Position numbers and translations under genes: made by a program. Below are positions 1-7,627 of a DNA stretch of 64,000 nt, piece by piece; positions within the stretch are counted from its first letter, which is position 1; each line of letters begins with the position of its first letter. The DNA comes from Streptomyces wuyuanensis (lineage in GTDB: Bacteria; Actinomycetota; Actinomycetes; Streptomycetales; Streptomycetaceae). The notes under the pieces were generated by a model. That model saw only the letters and a list, made by a program, of their open reading frames with translations. It made no database searches and was not told the DNA's origin. Location: contig NZ_FNHI01000009.1 in NCBI RefSeq assembly GCF_900103455.1, positions 207,955 through 271,954 on the forward strand. Reading direction: 5' to 3'.

Positions 1-2
1 GG

Positions 3-368
3 ATCCTCGTGTACGACGGCCACACGGCCCTGGTGCCCGTGGATCCGCGCAACACGGCGCGGGGTGCGCTGCTGGCCCGCAGCAATGGGCTGGTGGCCAA
101 CATCATCGCCCTGTTCGAGAAGATCTGGTCCCAGGCCGAGCAACTGACCGCAGTGGCGGGGCCCGAGGGCGCCGAGGAGCGGCTGACCGGTACCGAGCGG
201 CGGGTGCTGCTGTCGATGTGCTCGGCGGGCAAGGACGAGGTGGGGGCCCGGGAGCTGGGTGTCTCGGTACGGACGTACAGGCGTCATGTCGCGGACATCA
301 TGCAGAAGCTGGGAGCGGCGAACCGGGCACATGCGGCGCTGCTCGCACGGGAGCGGGGCTGGGTCTGA
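3..368 (+). CDS. LuxR-type transcriptional regulator, C-terminal part (5' end outside window)
   Basis: The reading frame is already open at base 3, so the gene begins left of the window and only about 121 codons are seen. The last 65 residues form a LuxR/GerE helix-turn-helix: LTGTERRVLLSM, then a recognition helix around GVSVRTYRRHV and the ending DIMQKLGAANRAHAALLA. The visible N-terminal stretch (VYDGHTALVPVDP) resembles the end of the PLD-like middle domain of actinobacterial TrmB/LuxR hybrid regulators. The intact regulator at 42483-43484 has the same layout and a similar ending (ARRNWI against ARERGWV here). It converges on the small RiPP gene at 457-714 and may be the left-hand pathway regulator. 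That role is inference; the HTH family is clear. Confidence 0.85.
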   Translation: MLVYDGHTALVPVDPRNTARGALLARSNGLVANIIALFEKIWSQAEQLTAVAGPEGAEERLTGTERRVLLSMCSAGKDEVGARELGVSVRTYRRHVADIMQKLGAANRAHAALLARERGWV

Positions 369-369
369 A

Positions 370-395
370 CCCGGTCGGGGCCGCCCCCGACCGGG
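370..395. terminator. Bidirectional terminator hairpin
   Basis: A perfect 11-bp inverted repeat, CCCGGTCGGGG and CCCCGACCGGG, is separated by 4 nt. It lies between the convergent LuxR gene (stop at 368) and the small gene ending at 457. There is no U tract, as is usual in Streptomyces. Confidence 0.75.
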
Positions 396-456
396 ACGGC
401 AAGCGGGCCGGGGCGGTCGGGGCAGGGGGGCAGGGGCCGTCCACGACCGCCGGCGG

Positions 457-714
457 TCAGTCGCGGTCGCGGGACCAGCCGCGCAGCCCCGAGTCGGCGA
501 GGGCGCGGCTGACGGCGCGGCTGACCGTGTGCGGGTCGGTGGCCGCGTCGAGGGCGATACGCAGCCGGATGCGGTCGGCACGGACCTCCGGCCGGCAGGG
601 CCAGTGCGCGGGCAGCAGGCCCAGCAGCCGGACGACGGTGGTCTGGCCCGCGGGCGCGGAACGGTCGTCGCGCACGGCGACGACGTCGACGTACTCCGGC
701 CGGCCGGCGGTCAT
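457..714 (-). CDS. Small hypothetical protein of the RiPP cluster (85 aa)
   Basis: The 85-residue protein starts at the ATG that overlaps the amidohydrolase stop (ATGA, 711-714), so the two are translationally coupled. I do not recognise the family. It has no signal peptide or membrane segment. The centre (VVRLLGLLPAHWPCRPEVRADRIRLRIALDAATDP) looks like a small alpha/beta fold, and there is one Cys. Tight coupling to an M20 amidohydrolase beside the precursor gene suggests an accessory or maturation partner, but this is inference. Longer upstream extensions of the frame run inside the amidohydrolase gene and were rejected. Confidence 0.6.
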   Translation of the reverse strand: MTAGRPEYVDVVAVRDDRSAPAGQTTVVRLLGLLPAHWPCRPEVRADRIRLRIALDAATDPHTVSRAVSRALADSGLRGWSRDRD

Positions 715-2033
715 CGCGGTGCGCCCTCCCGGTGGCCGGATGCACCCGGCGCGTCCGCCCCGTTGTCGCCAGTCCCGGGCGCGCCCTGCCGGCGGCCCGA
801 AACACCCGGCGCGTCCGCCCTGTGGCCGGGGCCGGCGAGCAGGCTCCGTGCCGCCGTGGCCAGCGCGGTGATGCCGGTGGGGAGGGCCGTGCGCACGTCG
901 GGGGCGAACGTGTCCGTGTGGTTGGCCGGGACCGGTTCGCCGCCGGCCCTCGCCGCGCGCCACTGCCGGGCGCCGGTGGCGCCGAGCATCCAGTAGGCGA
1001 CGGGCACCCCGTCCACGGCGTAGTGGGGGAAGTCCTCGGTGGCGGTCGATCCGGGCCAGCCGGTCACCCGGTGTGCGCCGAAGGCGTCCTCGTGGGCCCG
1101 GCGCACGCGGAGGGCCGTGTCCGGGTCGGCCACGAGGACGGGCGAGACGGCCGTGACCGTGATCTCCGGTTCGCGGTCGCAGCCGGAGGCGGCGCACTCG
1201 GCCCGGACGATCCGCCGGACGGCCTCGGTCACCCGGGTCAGAGAGGCGTCGGTGAACGCCCTGACGGAGACCGACATCCGCGCTTCGGAGGGGATGACGT
1301 TGGCCCGGTCCCCGGCGTGCAGCGAGCCGACGGTGAGTACGACCGGTTCGCCGGGTGCGGTCTCGCGGGACACCACCGTCTGGAGCCTCATGACGACGGC
1401 GGCCGCGGTCACCACCGGGTCAACGGCGAACTGCGGGGTGCCCGCGTGCCCGCCTTGGCCGTGGACGACCACGTCGAGGGTGGCGCCGGCGGACATCAAC
1501 GGCCCCGGCCCGTGCGCCACCGACCCGGCGGGCAGCGGTGCGCAGTGCTGGGCGAGCACCGCGTCCGGGGTTCCGAAGCGCTCGTAGAGACCGTCGTCGA
1601 GCATCGCCCGGGCTCCGCTGAGGGTCTCCTCCGCGGGCTGTCCGACGACCACGAGTGTGCCCCGCCAGGAGTCGCGGGCGACGGCGAGGAGGGCGACCGC
1701 ACCGGCGGCGGCCGCGGTGTGCAGGTCGTGTCCGCAGGCGTGCATGACACCGGGGACGGTGCTGGCGTACTTCAGTCCGGTGCGCTCCCGTACCGGCAGC
1801 GCGTCGAGTTCGGCACGGACCATCACCGTGGGGCCCGCGCCGTTGCGGAGCACTCCGACGACGCCGTGCCCGCCGACGCGGCGGGTGACCGTGCAGCCGT
1901 CGCGTTCGAGCCGGGCGGCGAGTACCCCGGCCGTGCGGACCTCGGCGCCCGACAGTTCGGGGTGGGCGTGCAGATCGGCGTACAGTGCGGCGGCGTCCCT
2001 CAGGACGTCCCGCGGAACGGCAGATGCGGTCAT
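711..2033 (-). CDS. M20D-family metallo-amidohydrolase
   Basis: The 440-residue protein shows the M20D/hippurate hydrolase signatures: LHAHPELSGAEVRTA near the N-terminus, the metal-binding HACGHDLHTAAAAG motif, PAEETLSGARAM with the catalytic Glu pair, and a C-terminal STATEDFPHYA metal-ligand motif. Members hydrolyse N-acyl amino acids or terminal amide and peptide bonds using two metal ions. There is no signal peptide, so it is cytosolic. The start at 2033 has an AAGGAG ribosome site 7 nt upstream; the longer open frame upstream crosses the precursor gene and is not used. It diverges from the precursor gene and overlaps the small gene downstream. A role in trimming or deacylating the peptide product is inferred from position only. 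Confidence 0.88.
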   Translation of the reverse strand: MTASAVPRDVLRDAAALYADLHAHPELSGAEVRTAGVLAARLERDGCTVTRRVGGHGVVGVLRNGAGPTVMVRAELDALPVRERTGLKYASTVPGVMHACGHDLHTAAAAGAVALLAVARDSWRGTLVVVGQPAEETLSGARAMLDDGLYERFGTPDAVLAQHCAPLPAGSVAHGPGPLMSAGATLDVVVHGQGGHAGTPQFAVDPVVTAAAVVMRLQTVVSRETAPGEPVVLTVGSLHAGDRANVIPSEARMSVSVRAFTDASLTRVTEAVRRIVRAECAASGCDREPEITVTAVSPVLVADPDTALRVRRAHEDAFGAHRVTGWPGSTATEDFPHYAVDGVPVAYWMLGATGARQWRAARAGGEPVPANHTDTFAPDVRTALPTGITALATAARSLLAGPGHRADAPGVSGRRQGAPGTGDNGADAPGASGHREGAPR

Positions 2034-2127
2034 CGGGTCTCCTTGCCCCTCCGTGCGACGGTGACGGACCGGAAGGCGGCTCCCCGGCCAGCGTCCCCGG
2101 CCGGCACGACAGACGTCCGGCGTTCCG

Positions 2128-2161
2128 CTGACACCGGGTGTCAGCGAAGTGTCAGTGACAG
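2128..2161 (+). promoter_or_regulatory. Candidate SARP operator upstream of the precursor gene
   Basis: Two identical heptamers, GTGTCAG at 2138-2144 and 2149-2155, have start points exactly 11 bp apart, the spacing recognised by SARP (OmpR-like) activators. The first also forms an inverted repeat with CTGACAC at 2128-2134 (spacer CGG), and a related GTGACAG follows at 2155-2161. The site lies about 100 bp before the precursor start codon in the divergent interval, and a SARP gene heads the opposite operon. No clear -10 hexamer was identified. Function is inferred. Confidence 0.5.
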
Positions 2162-2255
2162 CCCGGGTGAGGTGAAAGGGCGTTCGGCTGCAATGGGCCT
2201 TGCGAGGGAGACCGCCGGACCCGCCGGCCGGCCCCGCAGACCGAGGGAGACGCCC

Positions 2256-2432
2256 ATGACCCCGAAGCCCGAACTCGCCACGCTCGCCGACGAGATCCTG
2301 GAGCTGGAGTCCGAGACCTTCGAGATCTCGGACTACTCGGACGCCGCCGAGGTCGTCCTCGCCGGTTCGACGTCGTGTTCCTCCACGTCGACCTGCTCCA
2401 GCACCACCAGCACCACCTCCTGCAGCGCCTGA
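2256..2432 (+). CDS. Thiazolylpeptide-type RiPP precursor peptide (58 aa)
   Basis: The leader (residues 1-37) is acidic, with LADEILELESETFEISDYSD, and ends in VVLAG. The core (residues 38-58) starts STSCSST and ends TTSCSA. It contains 10 Ser, 7 Thr and 3 Cys plus a final Ala, so every core residue but one can be cyclised or dehydrated. Acidic ELESETFEI-type leaders with Ser/Thr/Cys cores are characteristic of thiazolylpeptide/LAP precursors. A strong GAGGGAG ribosome site sits 6 nt before the ATG, and a 17-bp hairpin follows the stop. The leader/core boundary after Ala-Gly is predicted from composition. It is the only precursor seen, transcribed away from the modification operon behind a putative SARP box. 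Confidence 0.92.
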   Translation: MTPKPELATLADEILELESETFEISDYSDAAEVVLAGSTSCSSTSTCSSTTSTTSCSA

Positions 2433-2466
2433 TCCCGGGAGCACGGGCCGTCCGACGGACGGACCA

Positions 2467-2507
2467 CGGCCTCCCGTCCGGCGGAGCTTGCGCCGGACGG
2501 GAGGCCG
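2467..2507 (+). terminator. Strong terminator hairpin after the precursor gene
   Basis: A perfect 17-bp inverted repeat (arms 2467-2483 and 2491-2507; CGGCCTCCCGTCCGGCG and its complement) encloses a 7-nt loop, 34 nt after the precursor stop. It should end precursor transcription and protect the short mRNA. Confidence 0.85.
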
Positions 2508-2605
2508 TTCGCGTTCGGAGACCGTGGGCGCGGGCGAGGCCCTTGGCGTACGGAGCACCTGCACACGGGCCAGGCCGTTCGCGTACGAGGCCGCGCACGC
2601 GAGGC
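2501..2605. repeat. Three imperfect 35-bp tandem repeats
   Basis: Units begin at 2501, 2536 and 2571, exactly 35 bp apart. Each opens with a version of (G/C)AGGCC(G/C)TT(C/G)GCGT(T/A)CG and ends in GGGC or AGGC. They fill the gap between the precursor terminator and the 3' end of the first YcaO gene. No convincing gene runs across them, and their role is unknown. Confidence 0.6.
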
Positions 2606-2689
2606 CGGACACGTCGGGCCCCGCCCCGCGGCAGAGGCCGTCCCGGTCCCCGACGGTGCCCGTCTCGCACGGCCGTGCGTGGCCGTCCG

Positions 2690-4642
2690 TCACGGGAACG
2701 GATGCGGCACGGCCTTGATGTCCGCCTCGGGCAGTACGTCGGGGCGCCGTCCCGCGTCGCGCAGCCCGGTCCGCAGCCGCGGCATCAGCAGGGCCCGCTG
2801 CCGGGACCAGCCGAAGTCGAGCGGCAGGATGCCGGGGACGACCATGGCCACCGTGTGCAGCCCCATACGGCGCTGCTCCGGTGTCGTCTGGTCGACGACG
2901 ACGACGTCGTGGCCGGCGTCGGCCATCCGCCGGACCAGGAAGCGCACGTCGTCCCGGAGGTCGTCGGTGCCCGGCCGCACGGAGGCCGTCCAGTCGCGGA
3001 ACGCCCCGGCCAGCGGAAGCACGTCCGTCGGCTCCAGGAACTCCCGGGCGTGGACCGCCATTTCGGGCAGGCCGAACAGCTGCGCGTGGTCCTTGAGGTG
3101 GAGCACCTTAGTGTAGTCGCCCGCCATGGCGAGGAGTTCGCCTCGGCGCTCGGCCACCTGGTGCGGCAGGTGCGGGATGTAGGTGAGCACCTCGGAGAGC
3201 GCGGATTCGACGGTCTCCTCGGGATCGAACCCGGCCGCCGCGCCGAAGGACAGGGTCCCCGGGCCGCCGTCGCGGCGGACGGCGAGCGCGGTGACCACGG
3301 GTACGGCCAGATCCATGGTGGTGTCGTAGGCGTGGACGTCGTAGCCGTGCAGCGCCGCCCGGTCGATCATGGCGCGGACCGAGGCCCGCCGGCAGGTGCG
3401 CAGGTCGATCGCGGTGAGCGGTGAGCGCCCGTACCAGGCCAGCAGGAAGGCGTCACGTTCGACGAGCTCCAGCAGGGCGAAGAGGATCGCCTCCTCCCGA
3501 CTGCCTCCGGTCGCACAGCCGTTGGAGCACTCGAAGACGAAGTTGTCGGCGTCCACTCCGGCGCTGTAGTGGGCGAGGCGGGCGGGGACGAGCACCGGCC
3601 GGTCGTCCCGCAGCGAACGGCCCCAGACCCAGGGGATCTCCCGGGCCGGGTCGAAGGGGCTGACGAGCGGGTCGTTCGCATAGGTCTCCGGGGCGTACAG
3701 ACCGCGCGCCACGGGGTCGACGACGGGGGTTCCCTCCGCGACGAGGGCGTCGAACGAGGCCGTCACGGGGGTGGTGCCGCGGCGGCGGTGGGTGCCCGCG
3801 TAGCGCTCCAGGCCCTCCAGCTGGGCGAGCGTACGGCTGGCGGCGTAGCTGTTGGCCTGGCCGCTCCAGGTGACGTCGTTCAGGCCGGCGTAACCGCGGA
3901 CGAAGTTGGTGCCCGCGACGGGCGCGGTGGTCGTCGAGGCGGGGTTGATCCAGGTGCGGGCGCCGAGCGCGCCGCAGACGGGGTTGGCGAGCGCCTGCTC
4001 GGGGAGCGGGTACGAGGAGGCGGAGCGCAGCCGGTAGCGGCCGGGGGCCGGCTTCGGGGTGTGAGCGAGCACGGTCCGGGCGCCGTCGGGGGTCTCGGGG
4101 ACGGTCGTCACGCAGTACGGGCACAGGGGTTCGGGAAGCAGGGGGAAGGTCACGGTCGCGAGGGTCCCCAGGTCGACGCGGGTCACCTGGGGCAGTTCCC
4201 GATCGGCCGGGGCCGTGGCCGGCGGGGAGACGCGTCCGCCCAGGGCCGCCCGGTACACGGCCCACACCGCGTCGAGGGCGTACGGGGTGAGCAGCGGCCA
4301 GGCCGTGGCTCCGTGCGGTGGGCGGCTCCGTTCGAGCGCCTCGCGTTCGGAGCGGCTGCGCAGCCGCTGCCAGCGCATGGCGAGACACTGCCCGCACACC
4401 GGCTCGTCGCCGCCCCAGGGGCCGATCAGTACGGCGCGCGCGGTCAGTTGGACGTTCGCCCGGGGCCGGGTGGCCGCGTACGGATCGGGGGCGCCCGTGC
4501 CGAGGACGTCCGCGGCGCCGAGGGGCACGACGAGCGGTGCGGGGACGGCGTCGTCCCCGAGTGCCGTACGGCGGGTGGCGAGCGCGTCCCGGAGAAGGCC
4601 GGTGGCCCGTCCCAGCGGCGGTGCGGCGGTGGCGGCCGTCAT
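2690..4642 (-). CDS. YcaO-family cyclodehydratase with N-terminal zinc-tetrad domain (first copy)
   Basis: The 650-residue protein has an N-terminal ThiF-like remnant with two CxxC pairs (Cys83/86 and 174/177), then a full YcaO domain from about residue 235. ATP-binding signatures are intact: LEGLER (275-280), SNGCATGG (373-380) and ELVERDAF (392-399). It ends in the proline-rich VPHPFP typical of azoline-forming YcaOs. It should use ATP to cyclise Cys, Ser or Thr onto the preceding carbonyl. Its ATG overlaps the ABC permease stop (ATGA), making it the last gene of the long operon. A second YcaO lies at 13421-15421; there is no TfuA, so thioamidation is less likely. A split of substrates between the two YcaOs is inference. 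Confidence 0.92.
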   Translation of the reverse strand: MTAATAAPPLGRATGLLRDALATRRTALGDDAVPAPLVVPLGAADVLGTGAPDPYAATRPRANVQLTARAVLIGPWGGDEPVCGQCLAMRWQRLRSRSEREALERSRPPHGATAWPLLTPYALDAVWAVYRAALGGRVSPPATAPADRELPQVTRVDLGTLATVTFPLLPEPLCPYCVTTVPETPDGARTVLAHTPKPAPGRYRLRSASSYPLPEQALANPVCGALGARTWINPASTTTAPVAGTNFVRGYAGLNDVTWSGQANSYAASRTLAQLEGLERYAGTHRRRGTTPVTASFDALVAEGTPVVDPVARGLYAPETYANDPLVSPFDPAREIPWVWGRSLRDDRPVLVPARLAHYSAGVDADNFVFECSNGCATGGSREEAILFALLELVERDAFLLAWYGRSPLTAIDLRTCRRASVRAMIDRAALHGYDVHAYDTTMDLAVPVVTALAVRRDGGPGTLSFGAAAGFDPEETVESALSEVLTYIPHLPHQVAERRGELLAMAGDYTKVLHLKDHAQLFGLPEMAVHAREFLEPTDVLPLAGAFRDWTASVRPGTDDLRDDVRFLVRRMADAGHDVVVVDQTTPEQRRMGLHTVAMVVPGILPLDFGWSRQRALLMPRLRTGLRDAGRRPDVLPEADIKAVPHPFP

Positions 4643-5391
4643 GACTTGTCGCTCCAGCGGAACGTCCTGACGGCGACGGCTCCGAGCACCACGGCGAAGC
4701 CGGCGAGCACGGCGCAGTCGACGAGGACGCCGCCGGTGCCGCCGCCGGTGAGCGCCCCGGAGACACCGTCGTTGAGGTAGCGCAGCGGCAGCGCCCGGGA
4801 AAGGGTCTGCATCCAGTCCGGCATCATGTCGAGGGGGAGGAAGGAGCCGGACAGGAACGCCATAGGGATCATCAGGCAGTTGGCGACGGCGGCGACGGCC
4901 TCGGGGGTCTTCGCGTAGGAGCCGACGATCACCCCCAGCATCAGGAAGGCCGTGATGCCGAGGACGAGCACGGGCAGCGCCAGCGGCCAACTGCCCGACA
5001 CGCCCAGCCCGAAGAACGGCAGCGTGGCCACGGCGACGAACAGCACGGCCTGGACGACACCGACGGCGACCGCGAGCACGTACCGGGAGGCGATGACCGC
5101 GGAGACGGGTGTCGGCGTCATCCGGATGAGGCGCAGGATGTCGTCGCGGCGCCACTGCATCAGCACGAACGCGACCCCGAAGACGGCGGCGTTGCCGACT
5201 CCCCAGGCGAGCACGCCGGGGGCGATGTGGTCGATGTAGGGCCGGCCGCTCTGCTCGACGTCCTGGCCGCTGAAGATCAGCCCGAAGACGACGAGGAACA
5301 GCAGGGGGAAGGCGAAGGTGAAGAAGAGCGTGGTCCGGTCCCGGGTGTAGGCCCGGTACCCGGCCGTGGTCAGCGCGGCGTAGGCGCTCAT
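4639..5391 (-). CDS. ABC-2 type transporter permease
   Basis: The 250-residue protein has six hydrophobic segments in the ABC-2/DrrB pattern, starting with YTRDRTTLFFTFAFPLLFLVVFGLIF and including the conserved PMAFLSGSFLPLDMMPDWMQ region before the last segments. It is the membrane half of an exporter whose ATPase is encoded just upstream at 5468-6397. Its stop overlaps the start of the first YcaO gene. The pair should export the mature peptide and provide self-immunity, since no other resistance gene (for example an Ffh or ribosomal methyltransferase copy) is seen in the cluster. Confidence 0.92.
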   Translation of the reverse strand: MSAYAALTTAGYRAYTRDRTTLFFTFAFPLLFLVVFGLIFSGQDVEQSGRPYIDHIAPGVLAWGVGNAAVFGVAFVLMQWRRDDILRLIRMTPTPVSAVIASRYVLAVAVGVVQAVLFVAVATLPFFGLGVSGSWPLALPVLVLGITAFLMLGVIVGSYAKTPEAVAAVANCLMIPMAFLSGSFLPLDMMPDWMQTLSRALPLRYLNDGVSGALTGGGTGGVLVDCAVLAGFAVVLGAVAVRTFRWSDKS

Positions 5392-5467
5392 GGCGGAGGT
5401 CTCCGTGGTTCGTGGGCCGGCGGTCGACGCCGGCGGGGAGGCGGTGGGCTCGGGTGTGCGGGCGCGG

Positions 5468-6397
5468 CTACGCCCGGGGATCGGGTGCGCCGGTCAGCTG
5501 GAGGTAGACGTCCTCCAGACCGGAGGTGCGGGTGCGGACGCCCCGGAGTCCGGCGAGGGCGTCGACGGCGGCGAGGACGCTCCCGGCGTCGAGGGTCTCC
5601 AGGACGACCGAGTCGCCTTCGAGAGTGGCCCGTTCGACACCCGGGATGCCCCGCGCCGTGTCCAGGTCGAGCCGTTCGGCGGGCACGAGCAGCCGGGTGG
5701 TGGGGCTGCCCTGCTCGATGAGCCGGCCCGGACTGTCCAGCGCGGCGACGCGGCCGTCGACGAGGATCGCGACCCTGTCGCACAACTCCTCGGCCTCGTC
5801 GAGGTGGTGGGTGGTGTAGATGATGGTGCGGCCCGCGCCCTTGAGGTCGCGCAGGACCTGCCACAGCGCCCTTCGGGCCTGCGGGTCGAGGGCGGCGGTC
5901 GGCTCGTCGAGGAAGATGAGTTCGGGTTCGTGGACGAGGGCGGAGGCGATGGCGAGGCGCTGGCGCTGCCCGCCCGAGAGGTCGTCGACGCGGGTGCCGC
6001 CCTGTTCGGTGAGACCGACGGAGGCCAGTGCGCGCTCGGCGGCCGCGTCGTCGCCGCGGTACAGGGCGGCCACGGTGCGCAGATGCTCCCGGGCGGTGAG
6101 CCGGACGAAGAAGGCGGACGACTGGGTCTGCACGCCGATGCGGGTGAGGAGCGCGGGGTCGCGCGGCCAGGGGCTGCGGCCGAGGACGGTGACGGTGCCC
6201 GAGTCGGCGCGGCGCTGGCCCTCCATGATCTCCACGAGGGTGGTCTTCCCCGCGCCGTTCGGCCCGAGCAGTCCGAAGAACTCACCGCGTGGGACGGTCA
6301 GGGACACGCCGTCGACGGCCTGCACGGCGCCGTAGCGCTTGTGCACGGCGTCCAGGACGACGGCGGGGCCGTCCTGCGGGCCGGCGGTGGGGGGCAT
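5468..6397 (-). CDS. ABC transporter ATP-binding protein
   Basis: The 309-residue protein carries Walker A (LLGPNGAGKTTLVE), the signature LSGGQRQRLAIA, and Walker B (LIFLDEPTAALDP) followed by the H-loop (YTTHHLDEAEEL). This is the drug-export (DrrA/CcmA) class with a C-terminal extension of about 80 residues. A GAAGGAG ribosome site precedes the ATG. It lies 42 bp after the M50 peptidase gene and 76 bp before the permease, in the same operon. It should power export of the RiPP product. Confidence 0.95.
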   Translation of the reverse strand: MPPTAGPQDGPAVVLDAVHKRYGAVQAVDGVSLTVPRGEFFGLLGPNGAGKTTLVEIMEGQRRADSGTVTVLGRSPWPRDPALLTRIGVQTQSSAFFVRLTAREHLRTVAALYRGDDAAAERALASVGLTEQGGTRVDDLSGGQRQRLAIASALVHEPELIFLDEPTAALDPQARRALWQVLRDLKGAGRTIIYTTHHLDEAEELCDRVAILVDGRVAALDSPGRLIEQGSPTTRLLVPAERLDLDTARGIPGVERATLEGDSVVLETLDAGSVLAAVDALAGLRGVRTRTSGLEDVYLQLTGAPDPRA

Positions 6398-6439
6398 GGA
6401 ACTCTCCTTCGGTGGGTGCGGATCGCGGCCGGAGGGCCG

Positions 6440-7627
6440 TCACCGCGCGGTGGTGAGGTAGTGGTGCGCGACGGCCGAAGCGGCGGCCGCGAGCAGGACG
6501 AGGGTCAGCGCGACGGCCGCTCCGTAGGCGGCGTAGGCGCGGCGGGCGCGCCGCGGGTAGCCGGCCGCTGCCGGGGCACGGCGGAGCCGGAGCCTCAGGT
6601 ACGCGGCCGTGGAGGCGGCGAGTGAGGTGGCCCCCAGGATCTGTGCGGCGATCCTGTACCCGTCGAGGGGAGGCAGTGGCAGGAGCATCGTGAACGCCTG
6701 CACGCTGCCCAGCAGGAGGAGGGCGCCGAGCGCCTGCCGGGTGGTGTGGTCGAGCGGGGCCAGCGCCCAGACGGCGAAGAACGGCAGGAGGAACAGCAGG
6801 TTCATCGCGGCGCCCGCGCCGGCGGTGGCGATCCTGCCGCGCCGGCGCGGCAGATGGAGGAAGTCGTCCACGGTGCAGTACATGATGACCACTGGAAGGC
6901 GCCAGCGCAGCCCGATCTCCGACACCCGTCCGCCGTGGTGGTGCGCGAGCACGCCGTGGGCGAGTTCGTGCAGGGCCGTGCTCAGCCACAGCAGGGTGGC
7001 GACCGCGAGGAGGAGCGCCGGCGCGGTGAACAGGGCGGCGGTGTCGTCGAGCAGTTCGCCGATGCGCAGCAGCAGGGTGACCTCCATCAGGACGGTGAGC
7101 GCCAGCAGCGGCAGCAGCGCGACCGGGGAGAGCAGGTGCCGGGTGGCGCGGTGCAGCCTCGTCGCGGTCGCGTCCGCGTCGCCGACGAGGCGGACGGTGC
7201 CACGCAGCAGCCCCCGGGGCGCACGCGGCTCCGTGCCGGGAGGGGCCGCGGGGGCGGCGGCCGGGGACGGGGCGAGGGCCTTCGGTGCTCCGCCACCGGG
7301 CGCGGTGCCGTCCGGCGGGTCCGTGGACCCGGGGCGGCCCGCGAGGAGATCGCGGGTGCCGAGCAGCGCGAGCAGCGAGTGCCAGTGGGAGTCCCCCAGG
7401 CGCCGTCCGAACCGCGCCGCGTAGTCGGCCCCGATCTCCTCCAGGGTCCGGGTGCCGTCCATCCGGGAGATCAGGAAGTGTTCGCGGGGGCCGATCCTGA
7501 ACGACTGACCGCTCCCGGTGTTCCTGATCAGATGGACGAGGTCCGGTCCGTGGAGCAGCGGCTCGCTGAGGAGCACCCCGGGGCGGAGTGCCGGGCGGTA
7601 GCGCGCCGGGACGGCCGGGGCGGTCAC
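6440..7627 (-). CDS. Membrane M50-type metallopeptidase with PqqD/RRE-like N-terminus
   Basis: The 395-residue protein starts with GTG overlapping the upstream stop (GTGA). Residues about 15-95 resemble the PqqD-like peptide-binding fold (GVLLSEPLL..., ISRMDGTRTLEEIGADYAARFG). A Pro/Ala-rich linker follows, then several membrane segments. Within these lie the zinc motif HELAH (220-224) and a second-site PLPPLDGYR motif, as in site-2 proteases. A leader-binding domain fused to an intramembrane protease makes it the best candidate for leader removal coupled to export. Alternatives are an immunity or scaffold role, as for some YydH-like proteins. Confidence 0.82.
   Translation of the reverse strand: MTAPAVPARYRPALRPGVLLSEPLLHGPDLVHLIRNTGSGQSFRIGPREHFLISRMDGTRTLEEIGADYAARFGRRLGDSHWHSLLALLGTRDLLAGRPGSTDPPDGTAPGGGAPKALAPSPAAAPAAPPGTEPRAPRGLLRGTVRLVGDADATATRLHRATRHLLSPVALLPLLALTVLMEVTLLLRIGELLDDTAALFTAPALLLAVATLLWLSTALHELAHGVLAHHHGGRVSEIGLRWRLPVVIMYCTVDDFLHLPRRRGRIATAGAGAAMNLLFLLPFFAVWALAPLDHTTRQALGALLLLGSVQAFTMLLPLPPLDGYRIAAQILGATSLAASTAAYLRLRLRRAPAAAGYPRRARRAYAAYGAAVALTLVLLAAAASAVAHHYLTTAR

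Noticed and set aside
732..2432. A long + strand frame running through the amidohydrolase into the precursor
   Set aside because: Only the last 58 codons are real; the rest is antisense to the M20D gene, and the ribosome site supports the start at 2256.
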